Shown here piece by piece: positions 30,915 to 48,905 of a stretch of 64,000 nucleotides of DNA. Numbering within the stretch: position 1 is the stretch's first letter; each line of letters opens with the position of its first letter. The translations under genes and the position numbers were made by a program. The stretch comes from Brachypterus glaber. Lineage: Eukaryota > Arthropoda > Insecta > Coleoptera > Kateretidae. The stretch is taken from contig OY294044.1 of assembly GCA_958510825.1 (NCBI GenBank), positions 39,109,816 to 39,173,815 of the forward strand, written 5' to 3'. Below the pieces are notes generated by a model. It ran no database searches and was not told where the DNA came from. It was given only the letters and a program-made list of their open reading frames with translations.

Positions 30915-33476
30915 TTCATGTTGCTACTCTTCCTGGATATCCTACAACTTTTTCCGGACCCAGCGGGGAAAGCAATATTGACATAACCTCAATCACAAAC
31001 CCACATGCTGTCACTGAGTGGATGGTACACCTTGATCAATTGGATAGCGATCACAGATTAATCACATTTAATATAAACTGCAGAATATGTCCAAGTTCCC
31101 GTTACAAGTGGATAAGGAGTAAGTCAAACATAAACGCAGCAAGAGCATTGGATATAAGAGCAATCGACCAGCTCGAAAGACTTCCTTGGACACCGGATAC
31201 AAACAATATTGAATATAGGATCGCAGCTTTAAGTGAGTCGTTACAAGAAATTGCTTCTGAATGCACCGCCAAAAGAAAACTTTTTGTTCGCAGACCTGTT
31301 TGGTGGAACGACTGTTGCGAAAATGCCAAGAGGAAACTACATTTAAAACGTAAATCTTATCAGAGAGCCAGAGGGGATAATAGGATTAGAAAACATGAGG
31401 AGTATCAGGCCGCTAAAGACTCGTACACAAACATTATCGAAAAAGTACAGAAGAACTCGTGGAACAACTTTGTAGATCCGAACTAAGGTCATCTCCTTGG
31501 AGCCTACCCTATAAATTGGCAGCCAAAAAACGCGGACCTAGTCCCTTAGAAGCAACCTTTAACTCCAACGGTCATTTTACCACAGACAGAGAAGAAACAG
31601 CAAACTTTCTGTTGAATAAATGGATAAAGCCTGACGACGTCCATAATGACACTATGGAACAAAGAACTGCAAGAGAGAGAGCGAGTCGAGCAACTTCACT
31701 AAATGAGCCAATACGCGAAGCTACAGAAGAAGAGGTCGGTTATTTAATTAAAGCTATAAGCAACAGAAAAGCCACGGGACCTGACAATCTCTCTGCCCCT
31801 TTTCTAAAGATAGTCTTGCCAGCGATCCTTAATTATCTCACTCGACAATACAACGACTGTCTTAGACAAAGTTATTTTCCAAAAGTCTGGAAAGTTGGCA
31901 AGATTACTTTAATTCCTAAAGGTGACAGCGGTGGTAAGACTGTAGATAACTTAAGACCAATAAAATTATTGCCATTGCTCGGCAAGGTACTGGAAAAACT
32001 AATAACCACCAGACTTGAGGAGTCGCAAGTTGATCCATATGGTGTCAGGCAGCACGGTTTTACAAAAGGCAAAAGTACCACTACCGCCATTAAAGCAACG
32101 CTCACTGCTATAGATGAACAACCAGGCAAGTATAAAATATTGGTAATGCTTGATATTATGGGTGCTTTTGACTATGTGTGGTGGCCCACGATAATAAACA
32201 CCTTGGCTGATGACGAAGTTCCTAACTACCTTCTTCAGATAATCAGGAGTTTTCTAAAAGACAGAATATCCAAACTCGAATATGCGGGAGTTACAGTAGA
32301 AAAACAGAATGAACGCGGCTGTGCACAAGGGTCTGTATGTGGACCTTCACTTTGGAACAAGGCAATCAAAACGCTACTCGGACTTGGACTGGAGCATGGT
32401 GAGATTTATGCATTTGCTGATGATATTGGCTATGTCACCAGTGCTTTTACGCGTACTGAGTTGGAGAATAGAGCAAACCATGACCTAAGGAAGATTACAG
32501 ACTGGGCAGATGACAACAAGCTTATATTTTCACAAGATAAATCTAAATACATATTGTTTGGACCCAATCTTGTGAGAAATCCAGCCATAAGGATATATGG
32601 AAGAATTATTAAGAGAGTCCAAAACGCGAAACACCTTGGGATTATTATTGACTCAAAGAGAAACTTTGCGGCCCACTTAAACTACGCCAGCAATAAGGCC
32701 AAGGAAGTCTTTGGTCGAATAAGGGCCCTAACAAGGACACTCTATCAACCACCAGATGATGCGCTTCGCACAATCTACGAAAAAGCTATTGTTCCATTGG
32801 CTACTTACGGTTTGGAAATATGGTCAAATCGGACTACCTATGCTCGCTCAGTTAAAGCTTTAGATAGCGTAAGTGGCACCTGTGCTCAGACAATCGCAGG
32901 AACATACTCGTACACCTCATTTCATGCCTTGTGCATTCTAGCCAAAATACCACCACTGTCCATATTTATTGAGGAACTGAAATTTAAGAAAGGACTCAAG
33001 GGACGTGAGGACGTAAGATATGGTGATGCTCGGCCTGGTCTTACTAAAAAGGAAGTTACGCGTCTAGCTAGACAAGAAACCCTAAGAAGATGGCAACAAT
33101 CCTGGGATGATGCGGAAACTGGCAGGACAACGTACAGTTTGCTTCCGAATATACAAGACAGAACTGCCCTACGGATTAAACTTGACCGAGAACTCACACA
33201 GGTAATCACAGGTCATGGACATTTTCGGACTCACTTGTACCGTATTGGAAGGCTGTATCAGGAGACTGTCTTACTTGCGGAGCAAATGTGGAAGACAATC
33301 CAATACACCGTATTGAAATATGTCCAGCATTTGAAAATGTTAGAGCGCGCATTGTGAACATTCTTGGACATGCCATAATTTTGCAGGACCTTATTAGTGA
33401 ACTATCCCACCTTAATCATCTAGAGCTTCTTAAGGATTTTATTGCGGAGGAGTTTAGAGTCATGGAGGGAGCCTAG
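30915..33476 (+). pseudogene. LINE D ORF2 fragment: endonuclease end, RT, zinc finger; two frameshifts
   Basis: The frame to 31486 has GESNIDIT and DSDHRLITFN (end of the endonuclease). A lost T near 31470 shifts the frame. The RT then runs 31459-33357 with KATGPDNLSAPFLK, LRPIKLLPLL, VMLDIMGAFDYVWW, GCAQGSVCGP and YAFADDIGYV (FADD in place of YADD). A second single-base change near 33250 moves the end, with CLTCGANVEDNPIHRIEIC, into the frame of 33288-33476. It is the most diverged of the LINE group. Confidence 0.87.
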
Positions 33477-33535
33477 TCAAGTGTTAGTGGGCTAGAGTTA
33501 TGTGTTAATGTATAGTTAGTGAATAGTGTTTAGTA

Positions 33536-33571
33536 GGGAGGGTTACGGTACCTCCCGCGGCTTTACGCCGC
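33536..33571 (+). promoter_or_regulatory. LINE D 3' UTR double hairpin with compensatory base pair
   Basis: GGGAGG (33536-33541) pairs with CCTCCC (33551-33556). LINEs A-C have AGGAGG and CCTCCT, so an A-T pair is replaced by G-C on both sides while the loop GTTACGGTA is unchanged. The second stem GCGGC/GCCGC (33557-33561 with 33567-33571) is also kept. Confidence 0.72.
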
Positions 33572-33790
33572 AAATTTTAAGTTGTGGGATGGGGCCTTGT
33601 TTGTCCTAAAAAGGACAGGCAAGGTACTGTACCTGTCTCCACCGTCTCAAATTAAATTTTTAGGCTTATTTTGTAAATTAAATATGTATTAATATGTAAC
33701 CAATAAAGAAATTTCAAAACAAAAGCTACTTACGTAGCAAAAAAGGAAAGAGGATTAATTAATCTCGGCGGAGATTGAAATTGGGGTATG

Positions 33791-35593
33791 TGGGTAGGGG
33801 AGATGGGGGTCAAAGGGGCCAAAAAAAGTTAATTTTTGGTTTTATTTTTTTATTTTTTATCGTTCAATTATAATTTTGGCATGTATAGAAAGGTAATAAA
33901 ATTTACTATAAAAAAAGGTAAAAACCATTTTTTTTGTAGCACTAATACTTCTGGAGATATTAGCAAAATAACAAAATACACGCCACTGTGAAGTCTTTTT
34001 ATTAGTTTATATGCAAAGCCTTGTATTTTGCAAATTTTAATAATGATTTATGTCCATTGGGACGCTCTGAGGTTTTTGTCTTGGGGGGTGTAAAGGTAAA
34101 ATTTGCCTACTGAAAAATTCTTGATGACTAAAAAAAAGCTCCTCGATGCCAAAAATGTTGATGACTAAAAAAAAAGGTCATCGCCCAAAAAAATTTGCTG
34201 ACTGACCTACGATTTTGCCGACTCGGTAGTTTCGTGGGGGGTGTCGCACCCTCCCTCGGATCATACCTGGCAATGGGATCCAGATCTACTTTGAAATTTT
34301 TTTTTGGATATTTCCAAAATTAGAAACCCTTTTTCAAATGCACAAAAATGCCCAAAGTTTTTTTAACCGTGTTTTTTTAATAAACTGTAATAAATTGTTT
34401 TCATAATAAATCGTAGTTCTTTATAATAAGTTGTATGTCGTTATATAAAAACATATTTAAAAGTAATACCGCCTATTAAATATTGGATAAATTGTAATTG
34501 ATATCCGAAATTAGGCGACTTTCCTATATTTTTTTATTTTTTGACTTTCATATAAAATTTCAATAAAAATCTTATATCTTTACCCTGTTGAAAATTTCCT
34601 GTTGTAACCGTATGTAAACCGTATTGTAGGAAATGGCAAGATATAATTATGAAACGGTTTAGTAGTAATTTTCCTTAAAACGAAATTTTCTACGAAAGTA
34701 AGGTATGTTGTCCAAATAAGGCCCGATTTCTTAATAAGGCCCGGGCCCCTAACTTCCGCCCTAAATTTAAATTTTTAAATTAATTATAAGCTGCCAAATC
34801 TACTAATTTAATATCTTCTGTAAATGCGTTTGTAAGACTACCCTTGTTGGGATTTTTGTCTGAATTAAACCAGGACTGCGGGGATCTTTGTACTTGTGGG
34901 GACTTACACACGTCCCCACAAGTATTTTTAGCCACAGCTTCCTTATTTTTAAACTATTTTGAAAATTTCTTAGATAGAAAGTTTCCCATTTTGTATATCT
35001 CTAAATAATATTAATTTTAATAAGTATAATAGGAAAAAAGTAGTTTTTTAAATGACCCCACAATACTATTAAATATTTGGTGTGTTAAAATTTTAGGTTT
35101 TACTGTGCTTGTGGGGACTAGTTGTAGTTTAAGCATGTGGCTCCCTCTGTAAAAAAATAAATAAATTTTATAATTAAATTATTTTGTGTGTGTGTAACAT
35201 TGTGGGGACGAAAAATTCAATTAAATTTCATACAATATCTTATTTAAAATTTAGAAATTTGGCATTGTGTGTATAAATTTTTGTGGGGAAAATAGCTATT
35301 TCGCGGTAATTGTATTTCTCTATTAAAAGTTTGCGCGGTTAGAGTTTTCGCTATTTTTATTTCTCTTTAATATTTTTTAGCAGAAATATTTTCGGGGTAT
35401 TTTTTTCACAGTAAATTTTTTGACTAAAACTCCCGCTCCCAAAACAAATACGTATACGATCTGATGCAACTAGGAATAAAGAAATAACGATAATCTGAAA
35501 AGGCCTAAGTCTATTAGGAGTATAAAACTAACAAAATGCATGGCTACAGTTACCCAAAAAAATGAATAAGATTGGCTTTTTAAATAATAATAA
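33791..35593. other. Non-coding AT-rich region upstream of the RLE retroelement
   Basis: There is no open frame of note. It contains a repeated TTGATGACTAAAAAAAAG motif (34120-34170), a GGGGGTGTCGCACCCTCCC inverted word near 34235, and several GTGGGGAC words. One of these forms the hairpin ACTTGTGGGGAC..GTCCCCACAAGT (about 34893-34924). It may be the 5' untranslated part of the RLE element that follows. The region is repeated almost unchanged at 47103-48905. Confidence 0.55.
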
Positions 35594-37828
35594 TTGTCAA
35601 TGTCACGGATTAGTCAAAAAAATTTGGATAAAAATGATAAAAATTTAATAAATTGTTCTATTTGCAACAAAACATTCACCCGAAGAGGCATAAATACACA
35701 CATTTCAAGAAAACACAAAACTTCCCAAACCTCAACCGCATCAACCCAAAATTTTTGTGAAAATTTAGAAGAACAGTCAGATGATAACCTTAAATTAAAC
35801 TTTTTAACTGAAGAGGATATTTTTAATTTTTTATTAAAATTACGTTCAAGGGGTAGAATTATATTAAGAATACCAAAAGGATCCAGAGCACTAGCTGCCG
35901 AAAAATTTTCAAAATGTTTAGATGAAATAGTATCTTCAAAATCAACAGAAGCATGGCTAAACCTTTTTTCATTCGCACATTTGTGTTTAAGACTTCCAAG
36001 AAAAATCCCCAGTAGAGTATCCGACCTTTCTTTAACCTCCAAAATTATTCATCTATTAAGAGCTTTTCCGAAGAAAGTAGACCTAAGTAAATTTAATAGT
36101 AACAAATCTGTAAAATCAAATGTTGTTCTTAAAAACGAAATTTCTGATAAACGAATCTCCTAAAAAGTTGCTGCAAAAATTTCAGATGGTGATGTAAAAG
36201 GTGCAGTACGTTTGGCTTGTTCAAATAATACAATAGCTACCCCAAATGAAATTAACACCCAAATTATGAATGACAAGCATCCAAAAAGAAATTCAAATTC
36301 AAAAGAGCCACCCAAACCCAATAATTGTACCCCACTGCAAATAGAAATTGAGGACATTCTGGCAGCAACCAAATCTTTTGCAAAGGGCTCTAGTTCTGGA
36401 TTTGATGGCCTCCGATCTCAACATATTTGCGATATGTTAAATCCCAATAATGGTGATGTCGCTACAAAACTTTCAATTTCAATGAAAAATTTTATTAATT
36501 TGGTGCTTAGAGGTGAGGTCCCTGATTTTATTCGTCCGTTCTTTTTTGGAGCAAATCTATGCTCCCTTTTTAAAAAAGATGGCGATTTAAGACCAATAGC
36601 TATAGGCTTAACTCTTAGGCGAATAGCTTCAAAATGCGCAATGAGACCTATAAAAGAGAAAGCTACCGAATTATTTCAACCCCATCAATTCGGTTTTGGT
36701 GTTTCTGGTGGTGCCGAAGCTATCATCCACTCCGTTAGATCTCTTTTAAATTCTGAACCATCAATGAACAATCTAGTCATTTTAAAACTAGATTTTAAAA
36801 ATGCGTTTAACTTAATAAAAAGAGATGTCATCCTTGAATCAGTTGATTTGGATTTTCCAGAAGTATATCATTACATACTTTCTAGTTATTCTGGCTACTC
36901 CAATCTACTTTATGGAGAGTTTTTAATTAGATCAGAGGAAGGCGCCCAACAGGGTGACCCTTTTGCTCCTTTTCTTTTCTGTAATTCTTCTAAAAAAATG
37001 ATTTCAAGATTAAGATCCCCTTTAAATGCATGGTATTTGAATGATGTTACACTTATAGGCCCACCAGAAATAATTTAAATTTCATCGAATTGGAAGGTCC
37101 TAAATTTGGTTTATACTTAAACAAGGAAAAATGCGAATTCTTTTCGTTCAACAATTTAGATTATTCTTTAAAGGAATTTAAATGCTTAAAACATGTTTCT
37201 TTGGACTCTTTAGAACTATTGGGAGCCCCTTTAACTTCCACATCAAATGAAAAAGTTCTTAAGAAGAAATATGACATGTTAGCCTTACTTACTCAACGTT
37301 TATTAATTTTAGAACCCCATCATGCCTTTTTTTTGCTTAAAAATTGTATAGCAATTCCTCGTTTGCAATATATTTTAAGATGTACATACCTTCATGAAAA
37401 CTCTTTTTTGGTCAAGTTTGACAATTTAATCCGATCCTCTATAAGCGAAATTCTCAATATTTCTTTAACTAACGAGAACTGGTTACAGACTACATTGCCA
37501 GTTAATCTGGGAGGTTTGGGTATACGTTCTGTTTTGGAACTTGCATTACCAAGCTACATTTCATCGATTAAATCTTCCACCAATATTTTTAGAACCATTC
37601 TTTCTAATTTTCCTGGGATTCCTTTTTTCAAGTTGGATTCATCGATTGGTTTTTGGAGGGAATGTGCACAGACTGAAATCCTACCAGAATCTTGCAAACA
37701 ACACGACTGGGATTATCCTATTACAAAAGTGGCCTCACTTAAACTTTTTAACATCGCCAACAATGTAAAGGACCAGTCACGTTTAAAAGCAGTTTCTGAA
37801 AAGGAATCCAGCTACTCGCTTCATTCTC
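35594..37828 (+). pseudogene. RLE-type non-LTR retroelement, copy 1, cut off inside the protein at 37828
   Basis: The first frame (35594-36163) begins with a C2H2 zinc finger (CSICNKTF..H..H, residues 21-41). A TAA at 36161-36163 interrupts the frame, which continues at 36212-37078 with RT motifs: GSSSGFDGLRSQHI, LRPIAIGLTLRRI, LKLDFKNAFNLIKRD (catalytic Asp) and EGAQQGDPFAPFLFC. The YxDD box reads YLNDV, with Asn (codon 37040-37042) in place of the first catalytic Asp. A frameshift just after it leads to 37090-37828 (the thumb). The endonuclease part is absent because the duplicated block ends here and LINE B tail sequence follows. This copy cannot encode an active polymerase. Confidence 0.85.
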
Positions 37829-37980
37829 GTTAGTTTAAATAAATAAAGATGGTGATTGCAAAAAAGAAAAGGACAGGGTTTCAGAGGACTGAATAGACTG
37901 TGTACAGCTATTCAGGGGTGGTGGCCACCTTGGTGGGGTACCTTCAGTGCTGGGCTCCCCCTTTCCTTTTTTTTTTTTTT

Positions 37981-37983
<3 letters not shown>
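37829..37983 (+). repeat. Second copy of the LINE B 3' tail
   Basis: It matches 27390-27545 with an A-to-G change in the A-run (CAAAAAAGAAAAGG). It has AATAAA, hairpin CTGAATAG/CTATTCAG, the GGTACCTTCAGTGCTGGG box and a T-run before the array. It is not a separate insertion but the left end of the duplicated block. Confidence 0.85.
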
Positions 37984-44072
<6,089 letters not shown>

Positions 44073-44109
44073 GTGCCTTCAGCATCGGGTTCCCCTTTCC
44101 TTTTTTTTT

Positions 44110-44112
<3 letters not shown>
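44073..44112 (+). repeat. Remnant of LINE C: last 40 bp of the tail
   Basis: GGTGCCTTCAGCATCGGG, TTCCCCTTTCC and a T-run, identical to 30790-30831, lie between arrays 5 and 6. Since the following array and LINE D' match the left unit, a deletion from array 3 into the LINE C tail explains it better than an independent tiny insertion. Confidence 0.8.
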
Positions 44113-44187
<75 letters not shown>

Positions 44188-44207
44188 CGTCCGTCCGTCC
44201 GTCCGTC
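44112..44207. repeat. TGTC array 6 with (TCCG)n end
   Basis: About 17-18 TGTC units then about six TCCG units before LINE D'. It is the counterpart of 30831-30914. Confidence 0.95.
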
Positions 44208-46789
44208 TTCATGTTGCTACTCTTCCTGGATATCCTACAACTTTTTCCGGACCCAGCGGGGAAAGCAATATTGACATAACCTCAATCACAAACCCACATG
44301 CTGTCACTGAGTGGATGGTACACCTTGATCAATCGGATAGCGATCACAGATTAATCACATTTAATATAAAGTGCAGAATATGTCCAAGTTCCCGTTACAA
44401 GTGGATAAGGAGTAAGTCAAACATAAACGCAGCAAGAGCATTGGATATAAGAGCAATCGACCAGCTCGAAAGACTTCCTTGGACACCGGATACAAACAAT
44501 ATTGAATATAGGATCGCAGCTTTAAGTGAGTCGTTACAAGAAATTGCTTCTGAATGCACCGCCAAAAGAAAACTTTTTGTTCGCAGACCTGTTTGGTGGA
44601 ACGACTGTTGCGAAAATGCCAAGAGGAAACTACATTTAAAACGTAAATCTTATCAGAGAGCCAGAGGGGATAATAGGATTAGAAAACATGAGGAGTATCA
44701 GGCCGCTAAAGACTCGTACACAAACATTATCGAAAAAGTACAGAAGAACTCGTGGAACAACTTTGTAGATCCGAACTAAGGTCATCTCCTTGGAGCCTAC
44801 CCTATAAATTGGCAGCCAAAAAACGCGGACCTAGTCCCTTAGAAGCAACCTTTAACTCCAACGGTCATTTTACCACAGACAGAGAAGAAACAGCAAACTT
44901 TCTGTTGAATAAATGGATAAAGCCTGACGACGTCCATAATGACACTATGGAACAAAGAACTGCAAGAGAGAGAGCGAGTCGAGCAACTTCACTAAATGAG
45001 CCAATACGCGAAGCTACAGAAGAAGAGGTCGGTTATTTAATTAAAGCTATAAGCAACAGAAAAGCCACGGGACCTGACAATCTCTCTGCCCCTTTTCTAA
45101 AGATAGTCTTGCCAGCGATCCTTAATTATCTCACTCGACAATACAACGACTGTCTTAGACAAAGTTATTTTCCAAAAGTCTGGAAAGTTGGCAAGATTAC
45201 TTTAATTCCTAAAGGTGACAGCGGTGGTAAGACTGTAGATAACTTAAGACCAATAAAATTATTGCCATTGCTCGGCAAGGTACTGGAAAAACTAATAACC
45301 ACCAGACTTGAGGAGTCGCAAGTTGATCCATATGGTGTCAGGCAGCACGGTTTTACAAAAGGCAAAAGTACCACTACCGCCATTAAAGCAACGCTCACTG
45401 CTATAGATGAACAACCAGGCAAGTATAAAATATTGGTAATGCTTGATATTATGGGTGCTTTTGACTATGTGTGGTGGCCCACGATAATAAACACCTTGGC
45501 TGATGACGAAGTTCCTAACTACCTTCTTCAGATAATCAGGAGTTTTCTAAAAGACAGAATATCCAAACTCGAATATGCGGGAGTTACAGTAGAAAAACAG
45601 AATGAACGCGGCTGTGCACAAGGGTCTGTATGTGGACCTTCACTTTGGAACAAGGCAATCAAAACGCTACTCGGACTTGGACTGGAGCATGGTGAGATTT
45701 ATGCATTTGCGGTGAGATTTATGCATTTGCTGATGATATTGGCTATGTCACCAGTGCTTTTACGCGTACTGAGTTGGAGAATAGAGCAAACCATGACCTA
45801 AGGAAGATTACAGACTGGGCAGATGACAACAAGCTTATATTTTCACAAGATAAATCTAAATACATATTGTTTGGACCCAATCTTGTGAGAAATCCAGCCA
45901 TAAGGATATATGGAAGAATTATTAAGAGAGTCCAAAACGCGAAACACCTTGGGATTATTATTGACTCAAAGAGAAACTTTGCGGCCCACTTAAACTACGC
46001 CAGCAATAAGGCCAAGGAAGTCTTTGGTCGAATAAGGGCCCTAACAAGGACACTCTATCAACCACCAGATGATGCGCTTCGCACAATCTACGAAAAAGCT
46101 ATTGTTCCATTGGCTACTTACGGTTTGGAAATATGGTCAAATCGGACTACCTATGCTCGCTCAGTTAAAGCTTTAGATAGCGTAAGTGGCACCTGTGCTC
46201 AGACAATCGCAGGAACATACTCGTACACCTCATTTCATGCCTTGTGCATTCTAGCCAAAATACCACCACTGTCCATATTTATTGAGGAACTGAAATTTAA
46301 GAAAGGACTCAAGGGACGTGAGGACGTAAGATATGGTGATGCTCGGCCTGGTCTTACTAAAAAGGAAGTTACGCGTCTAGCTAGACAAGAAACCCTAAGA
46401 AGATGGCAACAATCCTGGGATGATGCGGAAACTGGCAGGACAACGTACAGTTTGCTTCCGAATATACAAGACAGAACTGCCCTACGGATTAAACTTGACC
46501 GAGAACTCACACAGGTAATCACAGGTCATGGACATTTTCGGACTCACTTGTACCGTATTGGAAGGCTGTATCAGGAGACTGTCTTACTTGCGGAGCAAAT
46601 GTGGAAGACAATCCAATACACCGTATTGAAATATGTCCAGCATTTGAAAATGTTAGAGCGCGCATTGTGAACATTCTTGGACATGCCATAATTTTGCAGG
46701 ACCTTATTAGTGAACTATCCCACCTTAATCATCTAGAGCTTCTTAAGGATTTTATTGCGGAGGAGTTTAGAGTCATGGAGGGAGCCTAG
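44208..46789 (+). pseudogene. LINE D' ORF2 fragment with a 20-bp duplication at the polymerase active site
   Basis: Same content as LINE D ORF2: endonuclease end to 44779, RT from 44752, finger in 46601-46789. In addition the 20-mer GGTGAGATTTATGCATTTGC is repeated in tandem at about 45691-45730. This shifts the frame immediately before the two Asp residues of the FADD box, so the frame ends at 45801 and the remainder is read from 45774. The protein would have no polymerase centre. Confidence 0.87.
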
Positions 46790-47102
46790 TCAAGTGTTAG
46801 TGGGCTAGAGTTATGTGTTAATGTATAGTTAGTGAATAGTGTTTAGTAGGGAGGGTTACGGTACCTCCCGCGGCTTTACGCCGCAAATTTTAAGTTGTGG
46901 GATGGGGCCTTGTTTGTCCTAAAAAGGACAGGCAAGGTACTGTACCTGTCTCCACCGTCTCAAATTAAATTTTTAGGCTTATTTTGTAAATTAAATATGT
47001 ATTAATATGTAACCAATAAAGAAATTTCAAAACAAAAGCTACTTACGTAGCAAAAAAGGAAAGAGGATTAATCAATCTCGGCGGAGATTGAAATTGGGGT
47101 AT
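44208..47102 (+). mobile_element. LINE D': duplicated copy of LINE D
   Basis: Nearly identical to 30915-33790, including the two frameshifts, the 3' UTR hairpins (46848-46883) and the tail hairpin, which here reads TCAATCTC/GAGATTGA with perfect pairing. It differs by a 20-bp tandem duplication at 45703-45722 and a few substitutions, so it arose by duplication of the block and not by retrotransposition. Confidence 0.85.
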
Positions 47103-48905
47103 GTGGGTAGGGGAGATGGGGGTCAAAGGGGCCAAAAAAAGTTAATTTTTGGTTTTATTTTTTTATTTTTTATCGTTCAATTATAATTTTGGCATGTATA
47201 GAAAGGTAATAAAATTTACTATAAAAAAGGTAAAAACCATTTTTTTTGTAGCACTAATACTTCTGGAGATATTAGCAAAATAACAAAATACACGCCACTG
47301 TGAAGTCTTTTTATTAGTTTATATGCAAAGCCTTGTATTTTGCAAATTTTAATAATGATTTATGTCCATTGGGACGCTCTGAGGTTTTTGTCTTGGGGGG
47401 TGTAAAGGTAAAATTTGCCTACTGAAAAATTCTTGATGACTAAAAAAAAGCTCCTCGATGCCAAAAATGTTGATGACTAAAAAAAAAGGTCATCGCCCAA
47501 AAAAATTTGCTGACTGACCTACGATTTTGCCGACTCGGTAGTTTCGTGGGGGGTGTCGCACCCTCCCTCGGATCATCCCTGGCAATGGGATCCAGATCTA
47601 CTTTGAAATTTTTTTTTGGATATTTCCAAAATTAGAAACCCTTTTTCAAATGCACAAAAATGCCCAAAGTTTTTTTAACCGTGTTTTTTTAATAAACTGT
47701 AATAAATTGTTTTCATAATAAATCGTAGTTCTTTATAATAAGTTGTATGTCGTTATATAAAAACATATTTAAAAGTAATACCGCCTATTAAATATTGGAT
47801 AAATTGTAATTGATATCCGAAATTAGGCGACTTTCCTATATTTTTTTATTTTTTGACTTTCATATAAAATTTCAATAAAAATCTTATATCTTTACCCTGT
47901 TGAAAATTTCCTGTTGTAACCGTATGTAAACCGTATTGTAGGAAATGGCAAGATATAATTATGAAACGGTTTAGTAGTAATTTTCCTTAAAACGAAATTT
48001 TCTACGAAAGTAAGGTATGTTGTCCAAATAAGGCCCGATTTCTTAATAAGGCCCGGGCCCCTAACTTCCGCCCTAAATTTAAATTTTTAAATTAATTATA
48101 AGCTGCCAAATCTACTAATTTAATATCTTCTGTAAATGCGTTTGTAAGACTACCCTTGTTGGGATTTTCGCCTGAATTAAACCAGGACTGCGGGGATCTT
48201 TGTACTTGTGGGGACTTACACACGTCCCCACAAGTATTTTTAGCCACAGCTTCCTTATTTTTAAACTATTTTGAAAATTTCTTAGATAGAAAGTTTCCCA
48301 TTTTGTATATCTCTAAATAATATTAATTTTAATAAGTATAATAGGAAAAAAGTAGTTTTTTAAATGACCCCACAATACTATTAAATATTTGGTGTGTTAA
48401 AATTTTAGGTTTTACTGTGCTTGTGGGGACTAGTTGTAGTTTAAGCATGTGGCTCCCTCTGTAAAAAAATAAATAAATTTTATAATTAAATTATTTTGTG
48501 TGTGTGTAACATTGTGGGGACGAAAAATTCAATTAAATTTCATACAATATCTTATTTAAAATTTAGAAATTTGGCATTGTGTGTATAAATTTTTGTGGGG
48601 AAAATAGCTATTTCGCGGTAATTGTATTTCTCTATTAAAAGTTTGCGCGGTTAGAGTTTTCGCTATTTTTATTTCTCTTTAATATTTTTTAGCAGAAATA
48701 TTTTCGGGGTATTTTTTTCACAGTAAATTTTTTGACTAAAACTCCCGCTCCCAAAACAAATACGTATACGATCTGATGCATCTAGGAATAAAGAAATAAC
48801 GATAATCTGAAAAGGCCTAAGTCTATTAGGAGTATAAAACTAACAAAATGCATGGCTACAGTTACCCAAAAAAATGAATAAGATTGGCTTTTTAAATAAT
48901 AATAA
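47103..48905. other. Duplicated AT-rich spacer upstream of RLE copy 2
   Basis: Counterpart of 33791-35593 with very few differences (for example ATCATACC/ATCATCCC and TTTGTCTG/TTTCGCCTG). No gene is seen. It includes the GTGGGGAC words and the ACTTGTGGGGAC..GTCCCCACAAGT hairpin near 48205-48236. Confidence 0.55.

Larger units (their letters stand above)
30915..33790 (+). mobile_element. LINE D: 5'-truncated R1-type element with atypical 3' end
   Basis: It starts within the endonuclease domain after array 4. It has the ORF2 remainder, the 3' UTR double hairpin, AATAAA near 33704 and the beginning of the structured tail (AAAAAAGGAAAGAGG, then a hairpin TTAATCTC/GAGATTGA at about 33759-33778). 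The closing T-run and the CCTTCAGCATCGGG box are missing, and non-repetitive AT-rich DNA follows instead of a TGTC array. The 3' junction was therefore lost or rearranged. Confidence 0.82.

Noticed and set aside
44073..44112. Independent, extremely truncated LINE insertion
   Set aside because: The following array and LINE D' match the left unit, so this is what remains of LINE C after a deletion.
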